A DNA stretch of 64,000 bases from Halobaculum sp. CBA1158 (GTDB taxonomy: Archaea > Halobacteriota > Halobacteria > Halobacteriales > Haloferacaceae). How positions within the stretch are numbered: the first letter of the stretch is position 1; each line of letters starts with the position of its first letter. The position numbers and the translations under genes were made by a program. Positions 34,306 through 44,115 of the stretch are shown here, in pieces. Location: the NCBI RefSeq assembly GCF_021431925.1, contig NZ_CP090371.1:2480001-2544000 (forward strand). The letters are read 5' to 3'. A model generated the notes under the pieces. The model searched no databases. It was given only the letters and a program-made list of their open reading frames with translations, and was not told where the DNA came from.

Positions 34306-35274
34306 TTACCGACCGTTGCCGTTGCCGTTCCCGTTGCCGGGAGCGTCGTCGTCATCGTCGTCATCGTCCTCGTCGTCATCTTCCTCCTCATCGTCATCGT
34401 CCTCGTCGTCCTCGGCCTCCGCTTCGTCCTCGTCGTCGGCTTCGGTCTCGTCGTCCTCGTCGTCTGATTCGGTCTCGTCGTCGCCGTCAGGACCGGCGTC
34501 CTCGGGCGGACCGCGGCGGTCGTCGTCGCCATCAGGACCGGCGTCCTCGGGCGGACCGCGCCGGTCGTCGTCGCCATCAGGACCGGCGTCCTCGGGCGGA
34601 CCGCGCCGGTCCTCGGCGTCGTCGTCGCTCTCGTTCCCGTCGTCGTCAGCGGGCGGGCCGGCGTTCTCCGGCGGGCCGGCATCCTCGGGGGCGTTGCCGG
34701 CGACCGAGCTGACCGCCTCACCGAGCGACGAGGCGTTCGTCTCGCCCGAGAGGTACGCGTTGATCGCGCTCACGACGGCCTTCGCGTTGTCCGACGCGTC
34801 GTCGGGCAGCGAGATCTGGGGGCCGCGGCGGTCGGTCTCGGTCTCGTTCTCGTCAGTCTCGTTCTCGTCGGTCTCGTCGTCGCTCTCGGCCTCGAACTCG
34901 GCCTCCTCGACGCTGACCGAGTCGTTCTCGAGTGCGAGCTCGACCTCGCCGGTGACGTTCTCGCCGGTCACGTCGAGCTCGACCTCCTCGGTGTCGGAGG
35001 CGTTCACGTCGAACGCGACCGCGCCGTCGGCGTCGGTCGTGCCGAGCGACTCGCCGTCACGGACGACCGACAGCCCCTCGACGCCGCTGCCGTTCGCGGT
35101 CACGGTGAGCGTCACAGTCCCGTTCGCGAGCGACGCGTCCGCGTCGTACTCGTCGACTGACGCGTCGCTCGCGGCGATCGTCGACCCGGTTCCCACGCTC
35201 GTGGCGGCGGCGCTCACGCCGGCACTCATCATCAGCGCGGCGATGCCGACCGCGAGCAGTTTTCGTGCGTTCAT
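34306..35274 (-). CDS. Secreted acidic repeat protein
   Basis: The 322-residue protein has a Sec-type signal (KLLAVGIAALMMSAGVSAAA), then an Ig-like beta domain (residues about 40-130) with GVEGLSVVRDGESLGTTDAD. A helical segment ISLPDDASDNAKAVVSAINA follows. The C-terminal 130 residues are low-complexity: three copies of DRRGPPEDAGPDGDD, an Asp/Glu run, and the end GNGNGNGNGR. It is probably extracellular; the acidic tail could bind cations. ATG at 35274 starts the signal peptide. No anchor or sorting motif is seen. Confidence 0.72.
   Translation of the reverse strand: MNARKLLAVGIAALMMSAGVSAAATSVGTGSTIAASDASVDEYDADASLANGTVTLTVTANGSGVEGLSVVRDGESLGTTDADGAVAFDVNASDTEEVELDVTGENVTGEVELALENDSVSVEEAEFEAESDDETDENETDENETETDRRGPQISLPDDASDNAKAVVSAINAYLSGETNASSLGEAVSSVAGNAPEDAGPPENAGPPADDDGNESDDDAEDRRGPPEDAGPDGDDDRRGPPEDAGPDGDDDRRGPPEDAGPDGDDETESDDEDDETEADDEDEAEAEDDEDDDDEEEDDDEDDDDDDDDAPGNGNGNGNGR
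34491..34625 (-). repeat. 45-bp in-frame coding repeat, three units
   Basis: Units begin at 34491, 34536 and 34581 (strict 45-bp period) and encode DRRGPPEDAGPDGDD. They are almost identical at DNA level, which points to recent duplication. Confidence 0.88.
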
Positions 35275-35427
35275 CTCGCTCAAGCCAACGATCGGGTACA
35301 TAAAGAAGGGAGTTCACGCTGAACGCGAGTTCTCGGGTTTGAAGCGCTATAAACCCGAATTAAGTCCGATTAACAGCTCGATCCGTCCGGCGATCGGTCT
35401 CGACGGCGGTCGACCGCGGACGAGGCG

Positions 35428-35480
35428 GGAGCGACGAGGACGAGCGGGGACGAAGAGGGAGCGACGAGGACGAGCGGGGA
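35428..35480. repeat. 30-bp tandem repeat, about two units, intergenic
   Basis: GCGACGAGGACGAGCGGGGA occurs at 35431 and 35461, with matching sequence just before each copy. It lies between the secreted repeat protein and the TrkA-N-like gene. Confidence 0.75.
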
Positions 35481-35517
35481 GTCGCGGGCGCGTTCGGTCG
35501 TCGGCGCGCGCGGTCGG

Positions 35518-35853
35518 CTACCGGTCGTCGACGAGTTCGTCGGCGACCACGTCCGGCGACAGCAGCGCCGGGTCGACGGCGAGGTCGACCTGACCCCTCG
35601 CGTACTCCGGGAGGGAGCCGTCGGCGTACACCACCGCGCGAACGTCGGGGTTGCGCTCCTTGGCGACGGCGACGCTCGTCGCCTCCTCGTGGTCGGTCAG
35701 CACGTACAACGCGGCGTCGTCGATGCCGGCGGCCTCCAGGCTGGAGGCGGTGGCCGTCCCCTCGACGCGGGCGACGCGCACGCCGAGCGACTCGAGTTCG
35801 TCGCCGAGGGCGTCGTCGTCGGGACCGGCAACGACCGCGGAGCGATCAGTCAT
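35518..35853 (-). CDS. Small TrkA-N/Rossmann-like protein
   Basis: The 111-residue protein begins MTDRSAVVAGPDDDALGDEL and contains VARVEGTATASSLEAAGIDD followed by ALYVLTDHEEATSVAVAKER, the pattern of a TrkA-N nucleotide-binding half-domain without a glycine-rich P-loop. I recall this protein near pyrG/guaA in other haloarchaea, sometimes labelled CTP synthetase, which the sequence does not support. A minus-strand AAGCTTATC about 28 nt upstream suggests its own leaderless promoter. Confidence 0.65.
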   Translation of the reverse strand: MTDRSAVVAGPDDDALGDELESLGVRVARVEGTATASSLEAAGIDDAALYVLTDHEEATSVAVAKERNPDVRAVVYADGSLPEYARGQVDLAVDPALLSPDVVADELVDDR

Positions 35854-35939
35854 TGTCAGATCGAATCGGCTGGCGGGGATAAGCTTCCTGTCTCGCCGGT
35901 CTGTCGCGCCGCGCCGACGGGCGGGCGTGGCCGCCCGGG

Positions 35940-36856
35940 CTACTCGTACTCGATGGTCGCGGGCGGCTTGTGGGTCACGTCGTAGACGACGCGCGCCACG
36001 TCGTCGTTCTCGCCGGTGATCCGCGACTGGATGCGCTGGAGCGTCTCCCACGGGAGGTTCTGCGCCCTGGCGGTCATGCCGTCCCGGCTCTCGACCGAGC
36101 GCACGGAGACGACCCAGCCGTGGACGCGGTTGTCGCCCTTCACGCCGGTCGCCTTCCCGATGACGGCGGCGAACGCCTGCCACGGGTCGTGCTCGACGAC
36201 CTCCTCCTCGACGACGTGGTTCGCGTCGCGGGCGACCGCCAGTTTCTCCTCGGTGACCTCGCCGATGATCCGGACGGCGAGCCCCGGACCGGGGAACGGC
36301 ATGCGCTCGGAGATGACGGCCTCCAGATCGAGCGCGCGGGCGACCTCGCGGACCTCGTCCTTGTAGAGGTCGCGCACCGGTTCGACGATGCCGTCGAAGT
36401 CGACGGCGTCGGGGAGCCCGCCGACGTTGTGGTGGGACTTGATGTTCCCCTCGCTCTCGATGCGGTCGGGGTAGATGGTCCCCTGGACGAGGTATCGGGC
36501 GTCCGTCTCCCTGGCCTCGCGCTCGAACTCGCGGATGAACTGTTCGCCGATGGCGTGGCGCTTCTCCTCGGGGTCGGTCACGCCCGCGAGCGCCTCGAGG
36601 AATCGGTCCGTGGCGTCGACGACCTCCAGCGACTCCATGAACGAGAACGTCTCCCGGATCTGGTCGGTCTCGCCCTTGCGCATCAGCCCGGTGTCGACGT
36701 AGACGGGGGTGAGCTGTTCGCCGATGGCGCGGTAGGCGAGCGCCGCCGCGACCGACGAGTCGACGCCGCCCGAGAGGGCGATGATCGCGTTCGCGTCGCC
36801 GACGGCCTCGCTGATCTCGGCGGTCGCCTCGTCGATGAACTCCTCGACGTTCACCA

Positions 36857-36857
<1 letters not shown>
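35940..36857 (-). CDS. guaAB: GMP synthase, PP-ATPase subunit B
   Basis: The 305-residue protein is the synthetase half of a two-subunit archaeal GMP synthase: the PP-loop SGGVDSSV at residues 29-36, the XMP-binding [15 protein letters not shown], and the C-terminal dimer domain with KPPATIEYE. It adenylates XMP and takes ammonia from the separate glutaminase subunit (guaAA), which is not in the window. Its ATG overlaps the pyrG stop by 1 nt, so the two are one operon. Confidence 0.95.
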
Positions 36858-38674
<1,817 letters not shown>

Positions 38675-38687
38675 CTATCGCCGGACC

Positions 38688-38744
38688 GTCGCGGTCGCCG
38701 TCGTCCGTCGCGGTCGCCGTCGTCCGTCGCGGTCGCCGCCGACC
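38688..38744. repeat. 19-bp tandem repeat, about three units, intergenic
   Basis: GTCGCGGTCGCCGTCGTCC begins at 38688 and 38707, and a third copy at 38726 decays. It lies in the divergent pyrG/SDR gap of about 285 nt, which holds no gene. Confidence 0.82.
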
Positions 38745-38827
38745 GGGCGTTCCCCTTCCGACGACGACCGGAACAGTTCGCCCGCCGGCGTCCGCACCTT
38801 TAGGTTCCGCCCGCTCCTTTCGAAGGT

Positions 38828-39763
38828 ATGCGCGTAGTCGTGGCCGGCGGTACCGGCTTCATCGGGACGCACCTGTGTACGGAACTCGACCAGCGCGGGC
38901 ACGACGTGGTCGCGCTCGCGCGGGACCCCTCCGGCGCGGGGCTCCCGGACGGCGTCGTGACGAAGCGGGGCGACGTGACCGATCGCGACACGCTGACGGG
39001 ACCCGTCGCGGACGCCGACGCGGTCGTGAACCTCGTCGCGCTGTCGCCGCTGTTCAAGCCCGACGGCGGCGACGAGATGCACGGACGGATCCACCGGGGC
39101 GGCACCGAGAACCTCGTCGCCGTCGCCGAGGAGGCCGGCGTGGACCGATTCGTTCAGATGTCCGCGCTCGGCGCGGACCCGAACGGGACGACCCACTACA
39201 TCCGCTCGAAGGGGCGCGCCGAGGAGATCGTCCGCGACGCCGACCCCGACCACGTGATCGTCCGACCATCGGTCGTCTTCGGCGACGGCGGGGAGTTCGT
39301 CCACTTCACGAAGCGCCTGAAGGAGATATTCGCGCCCGGCGTTCCGGTCTACCCGCTCCCGGGCGGGGGACGAAACCGGTTCCAGCCGATCTGGGTCGGC
39401 GACCTCGTGCCGATGCTGGCCGACTGCGTCGACGGGGCCGAACACGCCGGCGAGACGTACGAGTTCGGCGGCCCCGACGTGCTCTCGCTCCGAGAGATCT
39501 CCGAGCTGGTGTTCGAGGCCGACGGGGAGTCGATCACCGTCGTCCCCCTCCCGATGCCGCTCGCGAAGGTCGGCCTGACCGTGCTCGGGTCGGTGGGGTT
39601 CCCGATGGGCCGGGACCAGTATCGCTCCCTGCAGTTCGACAACGTCGTCTCCGGGAACGACGTGACCGCCTTCGGCGTCACCGAGGCGGACCTGCGGACG
39701 TTCGAGGAGTACCTCGGCCTCGCGACCGCCGACGACGGGGCGGAGACGGCGGCCACGGCGTAG
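38828..39763 (+). CDS. NAD(P)-binding atypical SDR (NDUFA9-like)
   Basis: The 311-residue protein begins with the Rossmann motif VVVAGGTGFIGTHLCTELDQ. It has HYIRSKGRAEEIVRDADPDH, in which a Ser-Lys pair replaces the usual YxxxK, and RPSVVFGDGGEFVHFTKRLK. This pattern fits the NDUFA9/complex-I-like atypical SDR group, whose archaeal members have uncertain reactions. It stands alone on the plus strand, divergent from pyrG. Confidence 0.8.
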   Translation: MRVVVAGGTGFIGTHLCTELDQRGHDVVALARDPSGAGLPDGVVTKRGDVTDRDTLTGPVADADAVVNLVALSPLFKPDGGDEMHGRIHRGGTENLVAVAEEAGVDRFVQMSALGADPNGTTHYIRSKGRAEEIVRDADPDHVIVRPSVVFGDGGEFVHFTKRLKEIFAPGVPVYPLPGGGRNRFQPIWVGDLVPMLADCVDGAEHAGETYEFGGPDVLSLREISELVFEADGESITVVPLPMPLAKVGLTVLGSVGFPMGRDQYRSLQFDNVVSGNDVTAFGVTEADLRTFEEYLGLATADDGAETAATA

Positions 39764-40066
39764 ACCGCTATCCGTTCCCCGTGGGATCGGGTGTACTCGG
39801 GGACCGGCTGCGACGCCCTCGACGATCGCGCGCCAGCCGACGGATCGGCCCGATCGACGGTGATCCGACGGGGATCACACCCCACCCGACGGAAGGTATA
39901 AATGTGTCATACGCTGCGGACACGCACCGAACTGTCGCTGAATCGGGGACAGAACTACCCCGGCGCTTTCGTGCGGTTTTGACGGATGTGACTCCGTCTC
40001 ACCGTCTCGAGTTTGATAGGTGCATCACAAGGCTTTTCGTCGTCCTCCGATTGACTCACGCCCAAT
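39764..40066. other. Leader region upstream of cetZ
   Basis: This gap holds no convincing protein gene. GGTATAAATG at 39895-39904 is a good TATA-like box and another AT-rich patch lies near 40029-40037, so the mRNA reaching cetZ may carry a leader of up to about 160 nt, unlike most genes here. A 26-codon frame beginning at the ATG at 39902 is not acidic and is probably chance. Confidence 0.45.
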
Positions 40067-40075
40067 GAGGAGGGG
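40067..40075 (+). promoter_or_regulatory. Strong Shine-Dalgarno site of cetZ
   Basis: GAGGAGGGG ends 6 nt before the cetZ ATG at 40082. Most plus-strand genes in the window show a close TATA box instead, so cetZ seems to use leadered, SD-dependent translation. Confidence 0.7.
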
Positions 40076-40081
40076 AGACGC

Positions 40082-41263
40082 ATGAAACTGGCACTCATCG
40101 GATTCGGGCAGGCGGGGGGGAAGATCGTGGACAAGTTCGTCCAGTACGACCAGCGCACGGGAAGCGACATCGTGCGAGCGGCCGTCGCGGTCAACACGGC
40201 CAAGGCGGACCTCATGGGACTCGAGGAGATCCCGCAGGACCAGCGCGTCCTCATCGGGCAGTCCCGGGTCAAGGGCCACGGGGTCGGCGCGGACAACGAA
40301 CTCGGCGCGGAGATCGCCGAGGAGGACATCGACGAGGTGCAGGGCGCGATCGACTCGATCCCGGTCCACGAGGTCGACGCGTTCCTGGTCGTCGCCGGGC
40401 TGGGGGGCGGCACGGGCTCCGGCGGCGCGCCGGTGCTCGCGAAGCACCTCAAGCGCATCTACACCGAGCCCGTCTACGGGCTCGGCGTCCTGCCCGGATC
40501 CGACGAAGGAGGGATCTACACGCTCAACGCGGCGCGCTCGTTCCAGACGTTCGTCCGCGAGGTGGACAACCTCATGGTGTTCGACAACGACGCGTGGCGC
40601 AAGACCGGGGAGTCCGTCTCCGGCGGCTACGACGAGATCAACGAGGAGATCGTCAAGCGGTTCGGCATCCTCTTCGGCGCGGGCGAGGTCGAACAGGGCC
40701 AGGAAGTCGCCGAGTCGGTCGTCGACTCCTCGGAGATCATCAACACGCTCTCTGGCGGCGGCGTCTCCACGGTCGGCTACGCCAGCGAGGAGGTCGAGGA
40801 GGCCGCCGGCGGCGGCGGGCTGCTCTCGCGGCTCACCGGCGACGACGGCGACGAGGACCTCGACACCGCCCACACCACCAACCGGATCACCTCGCTCGTG
40901 CGCAAGGCGGCGCTGGGTCGACTCACCCTCCCGTGTGAGATCGAGGGCACCGAGCGCGCCCTGCTCGTGATGGCGGGGCCGCCGCAGCACCTCAATCGAA
41001 AGGGCATCGAACGCGGTCGCAAGTGGCTCGAGGAGCAGACCGGGTCGATGGAGGTCCGCGGCGGCGACTACCCCGTCAAGGGGTCCGGCTTCGTCGCGAG
41101 CGTCATCCTGTTGTCGGGCGTGACGAACGTCCCGCGGATCAAGGAGCTCCAGCAGGTCGCCATCGAGGCCCAGGAGAACATCGACGACATCCGGCAGGAG
41201 AGCGAGGACAACCTCGACACACTCATCAGCGATGACGAGGACGAGCTTGAGTCGCTGTTCTAA
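40082..41263 (+). CDS. cetZ1: CetZ1-type tubulin-like cell-shape protein
   Basis: The 393-residue protein starts MKLALIGFGQAGGKIVDKFV and has the GTP-binding T4 loop GLGGGTGSGG (residues 106-115). Also present are GVLPGSDEGGIYTLNAARSF, the nucleotide-contact NEEIVKRFGILFGAGEVEQG, and a C-terminal tail DDEDELESLF that I recall from Haloferax CetZ1. CetZ1 polymerises under the membrane and is needed for rod shape and motility. A Shine-Dalgarno site precedes it. The next gene starts 32 nt before its stop. Confidence 0.95.
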   Translation: MKLALIGFGQAGGKIVDKFVQYDQRTGSDIVRAAVAVNTAKADLMGLEEIPQDQRVLIGQSRVKGHGVGADNELGAEIAEEDIDEVQGAIDSIPVHEVDAFLVVAGLGGGTGSGGAPVLAKHLKRIYTEPVYGLGVLPGSDEGGIYTLNAARSFQTFVREVDNLMVFDNDAWRKTGESVSGGYDEINEEIVKRFGILFGAGEVEQGQEVAESVVDSSEIINTLSGGGVSTVGYASEEVEEAAGGGGLLSRLTGDDGDEDLDTAHTTNRITSLVRKAALGRLTLPCEIEGTERALLVMAGPPQHLNRKGIERGRKWLEEQTGSMEVRGGDYPVKGSGFVASVILLSGVTNVPRIKELQQVAIEAQENIDDIRQESEDNLDTLISDDEDELESLF

Positions 41264-42023
41264 GCTCACCGCGGTCCTCGTCGTCTGTGCCCTCCTGATC
41301 GCCGCGGTCGCGCCGGCGGCAGCCGTCTCGGTCCAACAGACCGACGTGCCAGAGGAGGGCGAGGTCGACTCGCAGGTGACCGCGACCGTGACGCTGACGC
41401 AGCTGTACGACACCTACGAGACGTGGCAGATCGCCGGCCAGACCGCGCTGCAGGACGTGACGTGGACCGTGACGTTCCTGAACCAGGCGGGCAACCAGGT
41501 GCGCCAGGAATCGTACGACGGGCAGAACTTCTCCGGGGCGACCGTCGACATCGACGAGGGCACCTCGGAAGTGCGCGTCCGCGTGACGGGGACGGTGCCG
41601 GCCGTCGAGGCGTACAGCTACGACCCGCAGCAGTCGTTCCAGTTGTACGCGCTGGATCAGACCCGCGAGGGCGGCAGCTCGAACGAACTGGCGAACGTCT
41701 CGGCGACCCACTACACCGCCGACAGCCGGGAGGCCCGTGAGGCGATGGAGTCCGCACGCGAGGCCATCGACGCCGCGGGCAACCCCGACACCGCCGAGGA
41801 GTCGTTCGCCAGCGCCGTCGACGCCTACGAGGCCGGCAACTTCGACAACGCCGCCTCGCTGGCCGAGCGCGCCGAGACCGAGGCCAACCAGGCCGAAAGC
41901 AGCCAACAGCGCAATCAGCTGATCCTCTACGGCGTCGCCGGGCTGGTCGTGCTCGCGCTCGTCGCCGGCGGCGTCGTGCTGTTCCTGCGGAGCCGCGGCG
42001 ACGGCTACGACAAGCTCGGCTGA
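41232..42023 (+). CDS. Secreted/membrane-anchored protein overlapping cetZ
   Basis: The 263-residue protein has a signal peptide (LTAVLVVCALLIAAVAPAAA), an extracytoplasmic beta-rich region, a helical Ala/Glu-rich stretch at about 165-225 (TPR-like: AEESFASAVDAYEAGNFDNA), and a C-terminal membrane helix at about 232-253, with a short cytosolic RSRGDGYDKLG tail. It overlaps the cetZ coding end by 32 nt in another frame, so the pair is likely translationally coupled. A link between the cell-shape polymer and the membrane is a guess from position only. Confidence 0.75.
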   Translation: MTRTSLSRCSKLTAVLVVCALLIAAVAPAAAVSVQQTDVPEEGEVDSQVTATVTLTQLYDTYETWQIAGQTALQDVTWTVTFLNQAGNQVRQESYDGQNFSGATVDIDEGTSEVRVRVTGTVPAVEAYSYDPQQSFQLYALDQTREGGSSNELANVSATHYTADSREAREAMESAREAIDAAGNPDTAEESFASAVDAYEAGNFDNAASLAERAETEANQAESSQQRNQLILYGVAGLVVLALVAGGVVLFLRSRGDGYDKLG

Positions 42024-42045
42024 CCCGGGCGGACTTCCCCTCCCC

Positions 42046-42729
42046 GTGTCCCGTCCCGTCGACGCGCTCGTTCCGTTCGCCCCCGACCGCCCGAAGACGC
42101 GGCTGTCGGAGACGCTCTCGCCCGCCGAGCGACGCGAGTTCGCCGAGGCGATGCTCTCGGACGTGCTCGCGGCGTTGCGGGCGGCGGAGTTCCGGCCGCG
42201 ACTGCTCGCCACCGAGGCGACCGGCCGCGACGTGCCCGAGACGGTCGACGACCGGCCGCTGACCGAGGCGGTGAACGCCGCGTTCGACGCGCACGACCCA
42301 GGTCCGGAGTCGCCGCTGGCGGTGGTGATGGCGGACCTGGCGCTCGCGACGCCCCGGGCACTCGCACGCCTGCACGGTCGCGACGGCATCGGCGGCGACG
42401 GTGCCGACACCAGCGAGGGCGTCGCCGACGTGACGATCGCCCCGGGTCGCGGCGGCGGCACGAACGCGCTGCTCGTCCGACATCCGGCGTTCCGTGTCGA
42501 CTACCACGGCGCGTCGTCGCTCGATCACCTCCGGGCGGCTCGCGACGTCGGCGCGACCGTTCGCGAGGTCGACTCCCGGCGGCTCGCGACCGATATCGAC
42601 GAGCGCGAGGACCTGGCGGAGGTACTGCTCTCGGGCGACGGTGCCGCCCGCGACTGGCTGGTCGCGGCGGGATTTCGCCTGGATACGGGTGACGGACGCG
42701 TGTCGGTCGTGCGGGAGGGGGACGGGTAG
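42046..42729 (+). CDS. cofC: 2-phospho-L-lactate guanylyltransferase CofC
   Basis: The 227-residue protein begins DALVPFAPDRPKTRLSETLS, the CofC nucleotide-binding start, then has MADLALATPRALARL and TIAPGRGGGTNALLVRHPAF, matching the family's GTP/phospholactate site. It activates a phospho-three-carbon acid for coenzyme F420 side-chain synthesis. GTG at 42046, 22 nt after the preceding stop. cofG lies 1.4 kb further on. Confidence 0.9.
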   Translation: MSRPVDALVPFAPDRPKTRLSETLSPAERREFAEAMLSDVLAALRAAEFRPRLLATEATGRDVPETVDDRPLTEAVNAAFDAHDPGPESPLAVVMADLALATPRALARLHGRDGIGGDGADTSEGVADVTIAPGRGGGTNALLVRHPAFRVDYHGASSLDHLRAARDVGATVREVDSRRLATDIDEREDLAEVLLSGDGAARDWLVAAGFRLDTGDGRVSVVREGDG

Positions 42730-42770
42730 TGGAAGCCGACGGCGGATCCGTCCGTTCGCCCCCGACACCG

Positions 42771-43097
42771 TTAGGCAGTCCGTGCGGACATCCCGGCGTT
42801 CAACCGGTAAAAGAGGCGTCCCACGTCCAACAGGATCGCCGCGCCGACAACGACTGTGAGAGACGACGGCGGGTCCGTCACGCTCGCGAGCGCCCCGACC
42901 GCGAGGACGGCGATCCCGACGCGGAGGACCGTGTTCCCGGCCATCTCCCCGACGACGTCGTCGGGAAGCGGCGAGGTCGACTCGTCGTAACCGGCCAGCA
43001 ACCACGTCCATCCCGCGAACCTGATGAGCGCTCCCAGGAGCGTGACGACCGCACCGCTCGCGAGCCACTCGACGGCGAGTGAACCGGCGGAGGGCAT
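42771..43097 (-). CDS. Three-helix membrane protein, unknown
   Basis: The 108-residue protein has hydrophobic stretches at about 5-34, 54-70 and 78-95, with an acidic loop YDESTSPLPDDVVGEMAGN between the first two. No family recognised. It lies between cofC and the esterase gene, on the opposite strand to cofC. Confidence 0.55.
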   Translation of the reverse strand: MPSAGSLAVEWLASGAVVTLLGALIRFAGWTWLLAGYDESTSPLPDDVVGEMAGNTVLRVGIAVLAVGALASVTDPPSSLTVVVGAAILLDVGRLFYRLNAGMSARTA

Positions 43098-43260
43098 ACC
43101 TGAGAACTCACACCGGCAGGGAGTAATTATTTTCGGGAATCACCCCTCTCGCGAGCGACCCGTGCGAACTCGCACGGTTCCGTCCGCCCGCGCGGAACCG
43201 AGCGCACTCGGAGATTACGGGGCCTCGATAGATGGAGTCGACAACGGGGAGATCGGTCCC

Positions 43261-43929
43261 CTACTCGCCGTCGCGTTCGAGACTCGCAACCATCGCCTTC
43301 GCGGCGCTCAGTTCGTCCTCGTTGACGCCGTGGCCCATCCCCTCGTAGATGCGTTCGTCCACGTCCGCGCCCAGTTCCTCCAGCACTTCGGTCGTCTCCT
43401 CGACTCGCTCCAGCGGGATGTGCGGGTCCACGTCCGAGCAGCCGAGGAAGGCGGGCGTGCCGTCGAGGTCGCCGTCGTACTCGCGGGGAGTTCCCTCGGG
43501 GCCGATGAGGCCGCCGGAGAAGCCCACGAGACCCCCGAAGCGGGCGGCGTTGCGCGCGACCCACTCCGAGGAGAGACACGCCCCCTGCGAGAAGCCGAGC
43601 AGGAGCACGTTCTCGCGGCCGACGGCGTCGGCGGCCTCGCCCGCGACGCTCCCGACGAACGCGAGTGCGGAGTCGAGGTGCGGCTGGTTCTTCGGCATCG
43701 GCTCCATGAACGAGTGGGGGTACCAGGTGTTGCGGGCGGCCGAGGGCGCGAGGTACGCCACGTCGTCGGCCTCGAACTCCCCGGCCATCCCGAGGATGCT
43801 GTGTGCGGTCGCGCCGCGGCCGTGGACCATCACGACCGCCGCGGTCGCGTCGTCGAGATCAGCGCCGGCGTGGCGGACGGGCTGGCCGGCGTGGGGGCCC
43901 TCGAGCGTCGAGGTGTCGATGTCGGTCAC
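43261..43929 (-). CDS. Phospholipase/carboxylesterase-type alpha/beta hydrolase
   Basis: The 222-residue protein has VVMVHGRGATAHSIL at the oxyanion site, the nucleophile elbow LLGFSQGACLSSEW with its Ser, Asp in GCSDVDPHIP, and His in GMGHGVNEDEL. This is the layout of the carboxylesterase/acyl-protein thioesterase family. Substrate unknown. The start is a GTG at 43929. It lies between the two F420 genes on the opposite strand. Confidence 0.82.
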   Translation of the reverse strand: MTDIDTSTLEGPHAGQPVRHAGADLDDATAAVVMVHGRGATAHSILGMAGEFEADDVAYLAPSAARNTWYPHSFMEPMPKNQPHLDSALAFVGSVAGEAADAVGRENVLLLGFSQGACLSSEWVARNAARFGGLVGFSGGLIGPEGTPREYDGDLDGTPAFLGCSDVDPHIPLERVEETTEVLEELGADVDERIYEGMGHGVNEDELSAAKAMVASLERDGE

Positions 43930-44115
43930 GGTCGGTCGGTCGTGCGGCGACGGGGTATCGGTTGTGGTGGCGGAAGTCGCGCTCGCGGGTCGAGCCGTGG
44001 CCGTCGGGGACGGCGTGGCGTTCGGCCAGCGCGGAACTCCGGTCCGCGTCTACCGATCCCCGAGTCCCTCCCCGCGACCGACTCGTTTTTGCCCCTCGGT
44101 CGGCGACCTCCGGCC

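Noticed and set aside
35518-35853. Annotation as CTP synthetase
   Set aside because: The real CTP synthase is pyrG at 36857-38542; this small protein only has a TrkA-N-like half domain.
39902-39982. 26-codon frame right after a TATA-like box upstream of cetZ
   Set aside because: The peptide is basic and has no haloarchaeal composition; it probably occurs by chance in the leader.
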